Assembly: GCA_902496185.1 (NCBI GenBank) | Contig: CABUZX010000027.1 | Coordinates: 1-9,269 of the forward strand | DNA: 9,269 nt | Reading direction: 5' to 3' | Source of the DNA: an uncultured Subdoligranulum sp. | GTDB lineage: Bacteria > Bacillota > Clostridia > Christensenellales > CAG-314 | In this document: positions 6,441 through 9,269 of the stretch, piece after piece | How positions within the stretch are numbered: the first letter of the stretch is position 1 | Layout of the letters: each line of letters begins with the position of its first letter | Notes under the pieces: generated by a model | What the model saw: only the letters and a program-made list of their open reading frames with translations | Database searches by the model: none | Told to the model about the DNA's origin: nothing | Position numbers and translations under genes: made by a program

Positions 6441-6460
6441 AAAAACGGAAAACCGCTTTT
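6441..6460 (-). terminator. Weak terminator-like hairpin between TSCPD gene and radC
   Basis: On the minus strand an AAAAGCGG arm and a CCGTTTTT arm enclose TTTT with one bulged G, followed by a T-rich stretch. The stem has only three GC pairs, so partial read-through into radC is likely. Confidence 0.35.
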
Positions 6461-6495
6461 GTCGTTGCAAGTTGAAAAACTTAAAAAAGCTTATG

Positions 6496-6762
6496 TCAAT
6501 TTGATTGTGCCGATTCTTTTTGCAAAGCCTCTATTAATGCGACGGAAAACTGGTCAGCGCAACTGGTGTTTTTAAATCCGCAGGTGTTTCCCTTTAAAAT
6601 TGTGGCAACTTTTTCCGCTGGCATACCTTCTACCAATGCGGAAACGGCCTTGAGGTTGCCGTTGCAACCACCGCAAAAGTTTACGTTTTGAACCTTGCCG
6701 TCTATTATGTCAAAGTCTATTTTGGTGCTACAAACTCCGCGCGGTTTAAAGGTGTGATGCAT
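6496..6762 (-). CDS. TSCPD domain-containing protein
   Basis: This 88-residue stand-alone TSCPD protein fits the TIGR03905-like family. Conserved elements are PRGVCS (7-12), NFCGGCNGN (28-36), TCGF (60-63) and TSCADQ (66-71), the last being the signature TSC-x-D with Ala for Pro. Cysteines at 11, 30, 33, 61 and 68 could bind a metal. The same domain ends some vitamin B12-dependent ribonucleotide reductases; the function of the stand-alone form is not established. The ATG has GGAG 8 nt upstream and a strong promoter (6797-6825). It is the first gene of the minus-strand cluster and borders the DnaA-box region. A link to nucleotide reduction is suggestive only. Confidence 0.92.
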   Translation of the reverse strand: MHHTFKPRGVCSTKIDFDIIDGKVQNVNFCGGCNGNLKAVSALVEGMPAEKVATILKGNTCGFKNTSCADQFSVALIEALQKESAQSN

Positions 6763-6796
6763 AAATAATCTCCACTGTTTAAGTTGTTGTATTTAC

Positions 6797-6825
6797 ATTG
6801 TAGAAGAAAAATTACCGACTGTCAA
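6797..6825 (-). promoter_or_regulatory. Promoter of the TSCPD-radC-pepV-rSAM cluster
   Basis: On the minus strand: TTGACA (6825-6820), a 17-bp spacer, TACAAT (6802-6797). This is one mismatch from the sigma-A consensus. The predicted start near 6790 gives a leader of about 28 nt to the TSCPD ATG. Confidence 0.8.
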
Positions 6826-6837
6826 ACAAGTGATAAA

Positions 6838-7042
6838 ACTTATTTAAAAAAATTTTTATTTATGCAATTTTTTTTGTTTTTATAACGCTTTTTGTCGAAT
6901 TAACGGTGGTTTTCTACACGAAAATTGTGGATAAACTTGTGGATAAGTGGATAACCCGTTGTTGACAAGTGTTTTTTGATTAGATTTTGTCCTTTGTTTT
7001 ACAATTGTAGGCGTTTTGGGGTGAGTGGACAACCTATCCACA
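6838..7042. other. DnaA-box cluster with AT-rich tract (possible oriC or DnaA-titration site)
   Basis: Two perfect DnaA boxes in the same orientation (TGTGGATAA at 6926-6934 and 6938-6946) are followed by an adjoining one-mismatch box AGTGGATAA (6946-6954). An opposite-facing one-mismatch box CTATCCACA lies at 7034-7042. Directly left is an almost pure A/T tract (6838-6886) that could serve as an unwinding element. The locus is intergenic between divergently transcribed units. No dnaA gene is in the window, and Firmicutes oriC normally adjoins dnaA. A DnaA-binding regulatory or titration cluster is therefore as plausible as an origin. Confidence 0.6.
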
Positions 7043-7168
7043 AAGGTTGCCGATAAGGATAGATGGTGACTGAAATTTTATGCATAAATACAAAATATTG
7101 ACGTGAAACGCGAGTTTGTTTGTGTTGCAGTTGAGTGATAAAGGAATATAATATATTTTAGTGTATTA

Positions 7169-7197
7169 TTGACACAATACAAGAAGAGTGATAAAAT
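7169..7197 (+). promoter_or_regulatory. Near-consensus promoter of the orphan small RNA
   Basis: TTGACA (7169-7174), a 17-bp spacer and TAAAAT (7192-7197) form one of the best sigma-A matches in the window. Transcription would start near 7203-7206, just before the GGCTCT arm of the structured RNA. The next gene starts 420 nt further on and a terminator intervenes. Confidence 0.75.
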
Positions 7198-7203
7198 CAA
7201 ATA

Positions 7204-7295
7204 AAAAATGGCTCTATGCATATAGCTACATACTGCCTAAAAAACGTAAGTAAACCCGCAAGAGAGCCGAGGCAAGCTTTGTTGCGGTCTTTTTT
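7204..7295 (+). ncRNA. Candidate small RNA with pseudoknot and terminator
   Basis: A ~90-nt transcript is bounded by a strong promoter and an intrinsic terminator: CCGCAA (7256-7261) pairs with TTGCGG (7282-7287), with an inner CAA-GCT-TTG hairpin, then a T-rich run (7288-7295). The 5' GGCTCT (7210-7215) is complementary to AGAGCC (7263-7268), which lies in the bulge of the terminator stem. The two pairings therefore form a pseudoknot or compete as antiterminator and terminator. The segment UAGCUACA-N8-AAAAAAC (7223-7245) resembles preQ1-I riboswitches, but the required P1 stem is not formed and no queuosine gene follows. No start codon with a Shine-Dalgarno site was seen inside. Identity unknown. 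Confidence 0.55.
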
Positions 7296-7455
7296 ATGTT
7301 TGGCTTAAAGTAAGATAGTTTTGCAAGAACTATGTGTTTAAATTCTAAAACTTTTAATTTTTGCAAAAAAGTTTTGAAAAAGTGTATTTTTTTTCCGTTT
7401 TAAAAACCCATATAGGTAGAAAGGCAAAAACTAGCAAAAAGCAGTAGCGTTATTA
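7296..7455. other. Intergenic stretch, no gene seen
   Basis: No supported reading frame. The one structure noted is an AT-only-type hairpin with arms AAAACTTTT (7347-7355) and AAAAGTTTT (7367-7375), of unknown significance. Confidence 0.5.
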
Positions 7456-7507
7456 CGGGAGATTTTTCGATTGTCCGTCAGGTGGGTACGCCTCAGAATG
7501 ACAATAG
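7456..7507. repeat. Dispersed repeat unit, inverted relative to the 2522 copy
   Basis: It runs from GGGAGATTTTTCG through TTGTCCGTCAGG to CTCAGAATGACAAT. It matches the reverse complement of the unit at 2522-2562 (ATTGTCATTCTGAG, a GTCGGACAA-type core, CGAAGGCTCTC) with a few differences, so both belong to one dispersed intergenic family. Confidence 0.65.
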
Positions 7508-7534
7508 CGATAGTCATACTGATAGATTATAGAT

Positions 7535-7564
7535 TGTCATACTGAGCGTAAGCGAAGTATCTCA
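7535..7564. repeat. Dispersed repeat unit, inverted copy of 2431-2459
   Basis: It starts TGTCATACTGAGCG and ends AGCGAAGTATCTCA. It equals the reverse complement of 2431-2459 except in the middle, where GTA replaces GG. It is palindromic in character (CTGAGCG/CGAAG) and non-coding. Confidence 0.7.
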
Positions 7565-7626
7565 ACAAAAGAAAATAACTCAAAAACACAAACTAAACTA
7601 ATATTAAAATAAGAGGAGGAAAATTT

Positions 7627-8364
7627 ATGACAAAAAGAATAACCAGTTTAATATTGGTAACTTTACTTGTAGTATCGTTGTTTGCGTTTGTAGGGTGTAG
7701 CAACACTGACGAAATGCAACAAAAGATAGAGGATTTGCAAGCAACGATTAATCAAATGGAAGATGAAATTGCGTTTTTGGAAACCCAAATACCAAAATAT
7801 GATGGGAATAATATTGAGTTTTCAGCGCAATCACCGATATACAAAAATCCGCAAAGCTATACGACTGTTGCGAACTTTGAGCAAATACATTTTGAAGATT
7901 TTTTAGAATATTATCAAAAAGAAATCAAGCCAAAGCATGATAATGACATTTATTTGCTTGCGCCTATGGCACAAGGAATGGATATTTATAGGGAAGAGAT
8001 GTATAGAACGTATAGCGTGTTGGCAGAAAGTTTTGACGAGCAACAAATTGTAAACCCTATGATTTACGAGAGACTTAAGATGTACGCAGAGGGCTTGGGT
8101 GAACATGTTGTTTCACCATCATACAAAGTTACGCGATGGAGCATAGATTTAGAGATATACTTATCGCCTATAGCAAAAGGGATAGAAGAATCAAACGTCT
8201 ATTTAGAATTTGGCAACAATAATCAGGACGATATATGGGGGACGGATTATATAAACATTTATTTAAATGAAGATTGTATAGGTACGTGTTATTACAAAAC
8301 AAATACGTACGTTTCAAAAAACTGGTTTGAAAGATATTTCTATGAAAAACTAATAAGAGCATAA
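7627..8364 (+). CDS. Putative lipoprotein of unknown function, paralogue 1
   Basis: The 245-residue product begins with a type II signal peptide: basic MTKR, a hydrophobic stretch, and lipobox FVGC with the lipidated cysteine at C24. The mature protein should be membrane-anchored on the outside. Residues about 28-55 (EMQQKIEDLQATINQMEDEIAFLETQI) suggest a short coiled coil. The rest is a globular domain with FLEYYQKEIKPKH, FDEQQIVNPMIYERL and a C-terminal SKNWFERYFYEKL. I do not recognise the domain. The start has an excellent AGGAGG (7614-7619), 7 nt upstream. A near-identical paralogue begins 32 nt downstream and the two probably form one unit. No clear promoter was found in the 60 bases upstream. 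Confidence 0.87.
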   Translation: MTKRITSLILVTLLVVSLFAFVGCSNTDEMQQKIEDLQATINQMEDEIAFLETQIPKYDGNNIEFSAQSPIYKNPQSYTTVANFEQIHFEDFLEYYQKEIKPKHDNDIYLLAPMAQGMDIYREEMYRTYSVLAESFDEQQIVNPMIYERLKMYAEGLGEHVVSPSYKVTRWSIDLEIYLSPIAKGIEESNVYLEFGNNNQDDIWGTDYINIYLNEDCIGTCYYKTNTYVSKNWFERYFYEKLIRA

Positions 8365-8396
8365 AAGCAAAACGTTAAACAATGGAGAATAAAAAT

Positions 8397-9167
8397 ATGA
8401 AACGTATAATGTGCGTAATTTTAGTAACGTTGCTTGTAGTGTCGCTATTTTCTTTTGTTGGTTGTAGCCAAATAACAAATAATAAAAAGCAAATAGAAGA
8501 CTTGCAAGCAAAAGCAAATTTATTACAAAACAAAATCAACTCATTAAAGTCACAATTGACAATATTTGACGGAAATTATATAGAATACACAGCGCAATCA
8601 CCATACGTGGAACAAGCACCGATATACGAAATGCCAGAAAAATATTTAACGGTTGCTGAATTTGATCATCATGAAGATAGCTCGGTTACGTTTGCTGGGT
8701 TTTTAGAATATTATCAAAAAGAAATCAAGCCAAAGCATGATAAGGATTTTTATTTACTTGCGCCCATTGCGTCTGAGATAGACGATCATCCCAATATGTA
8801 TAGAATATATGGCGTGCTGGCAGAACGTTTTGACGAGCAACAAATTGTAAACCCTATGATTTACGAGAGACTTATGATGTATGACATTGGGTTGGGGGAT
8901 GACAAGATGTTTCCGGGCATAGGCGAGGGTGCTTTTAGCGATAGTATAGATTTATTAATATATTTAGTTCCGGTAGCTAAAGAGATTAACAAAACAAACA
9001 TTTATTTGGAGTTTGGTATAAAAACTTCAAACGATTATTTTGGGAAAAAATATATCAACATTTATTTTGGTGAAGAATGTATAGGTACGTGTTATTACGA
9101 AACTAATGCGTTTGTATCAAAAAACTGGTTTCAAAGATATTTCTATGAATACCTTGTAAGGGGTTAA
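8397..9167 (+). CDS. Putative lipoprotein of unknown function, paralogue 2
   Basis: The start is set at the ATG at 8397 (256 residues), not the in-frame ATG at 8382. GGAG (8384-8387) lies 9 nt before 8397, 8382 has no Shine-Dalgarno, and only 8397 aligns with the paralogue's N-terminus (MKRIMCVILVTLLVVSLF against MTKRITSLILVTLLVVSLF). The lipobox is FVGC with C23, followed by a probable coiled coil (about 29-55) and the same globular domain as paralogue 1. It differs by a small insertion before the PIYEMP segment and by a divergent central region (GDDKMFPGIGEGAFSD). Two stretches of 43 and 47 bp are identical in DNA to the first copy. This is a tandem duplication; the function is unknown. Confidence 0.87.
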   Translation: MKRIMCVILVTLLVVSLFSFVGCSQITNNKKQIEDLQAKANLLQNKINSLKSQLTIFDGNYIEYTAQSPYVEQAPIYEMPEKYLTVAEFDHHEDSSVTFAGFLEYYQKEIKPKHDKDFYLLAPIASEIDDHPNMYRIYGVLAERFDEQQIVNPMIYERLMMYDIGLGDDKMFPGIGEGAFSDSIDLLIYLVPVAKEINKTNIYLEFGIKTSNDYFGKKYINIYFGEECIGTCYYETNAFVSKNWFQRYFYEYLVRG

Positions 9168-9269
9168 AAAACAGGAAGAAAATTATATAAACGCAGATCC
9201 TTCCGCGCCGTATAGAGATGGATACGTATTGTTGGGCTGGACAACGGTTTACGGAGGAGACGTAGAGTA
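9160..9269 (+). pseudogene. Fragment of an InlB B-repeat / Listeria-Bacteroides repeat protein
   Basis: The frame from 9160, just after a TAA at 9157-9159, is open to the window end (36 codons). The stretch NADPSAPYRDGYVLLGWTT followed by GGDVE resembles the (S)AP-x-R-x-GY-xF-x-GW-xT pattern of Listeria-Bacteroides (InlB B-type) repeats of secreted or cell-wall proteins. No ATG, GTG or TTG start with a Shine-Dalgarno site precedes this match, and it overlaps the end of the lipoprotein gene in another frame. It is therefore probably the 5'-truncated remnant of a surface protein gene. It might still be the start of a gene using an unusual codon, since the rest lies outside the window. Confidence 0.5.

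Noticed and set aside
7095..7110. Half parS-like sequence (ACGTGAAAC) near the DnaA boxes
   Set aside because: Five mismatches to the 16-bp consensus; one arm only.
8382..8396. Upstream ATG as start of the second lipoprotein
   Set aside because: It overlaps the GGAG ribosome binding site used by the ATG at 8397, has no site of its own and does not align with the paralogue.

Overview
The window looks like origin-proximal chromosome of a low-GC Gram-positive bacterium, most likely an uncultured member of the Clostridia. The basis is the AT-rich composition, AGGAGG-type ribosome binding sites, clostridial-type RadC, TatD-linked radical SAM, PepV and TSCPD proteins, TGTTTCACGTGAAACA parS sites and TTATCCACA DnaA boxes. 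No genus can be named from the sequence.

Left part (1-2007, + strand). The last 19 codons of an unidentified gene are followed by a compact, hairpin-rich segment ending in a T-run (63-168). Next comes an intergenic stretch with four perfect 16-bp parS sites spaced 52-61 bp apart. A MATE-family transporter gene with its own sigma-A-type promoter follows. A fifth, one-mismatch parS lies just after it.

Convergent intergenic region (2008-2672). It has no convincing gene. It holds the fifth parS, copies of a dispersed TGTCATTCTGAG-type repeat and a perfect 32-nt palindrome.

Minus-strand cluster (6762 down to 2673). In transcription order it runs: TSCPD protein, RadC-like protein, PepV-type dipeptidase, TatD-linked radical SAM protein, TatD nuclease. 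A good promoter precedes the TSCPD gene. PepV and radical SAM are 2 bp apart. A terminator-like hairpin separates radical SAM from TatD. A palindrome TTGACGT-NN-TGTCAA occurs upstream of both pepV and tatD.

Intergenic region 6763-7626. It holds an AT-rich tract, a cluster of DnaA boxes (two perfect, two with one mismatch), a near-consensus promoter (TTGACA-N17-TAAAAT) that reads into a predicted ~90-nt pseudoknotted RNA with its own terminator, and inverted copies of the dispersed repeat.

Right part (7627-9269, + strand). Two tandem paralogous lipoprotein genes of unknown function are mosaically identical at DNA level. They are followed by a startless reading frame resembling an InlB/Listeria-Bacteroides repeat.

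Most genes point away from the DnaA-box cluster, as expected near an origin, with MATE as the exception. The strongest candidates for something new are the combined parS array and DnaA-box locus, the orphan promoter-driven small RNA and the tandem lipoproteins. No defence system, CRISPR array, tRNA or rRNA was seen.
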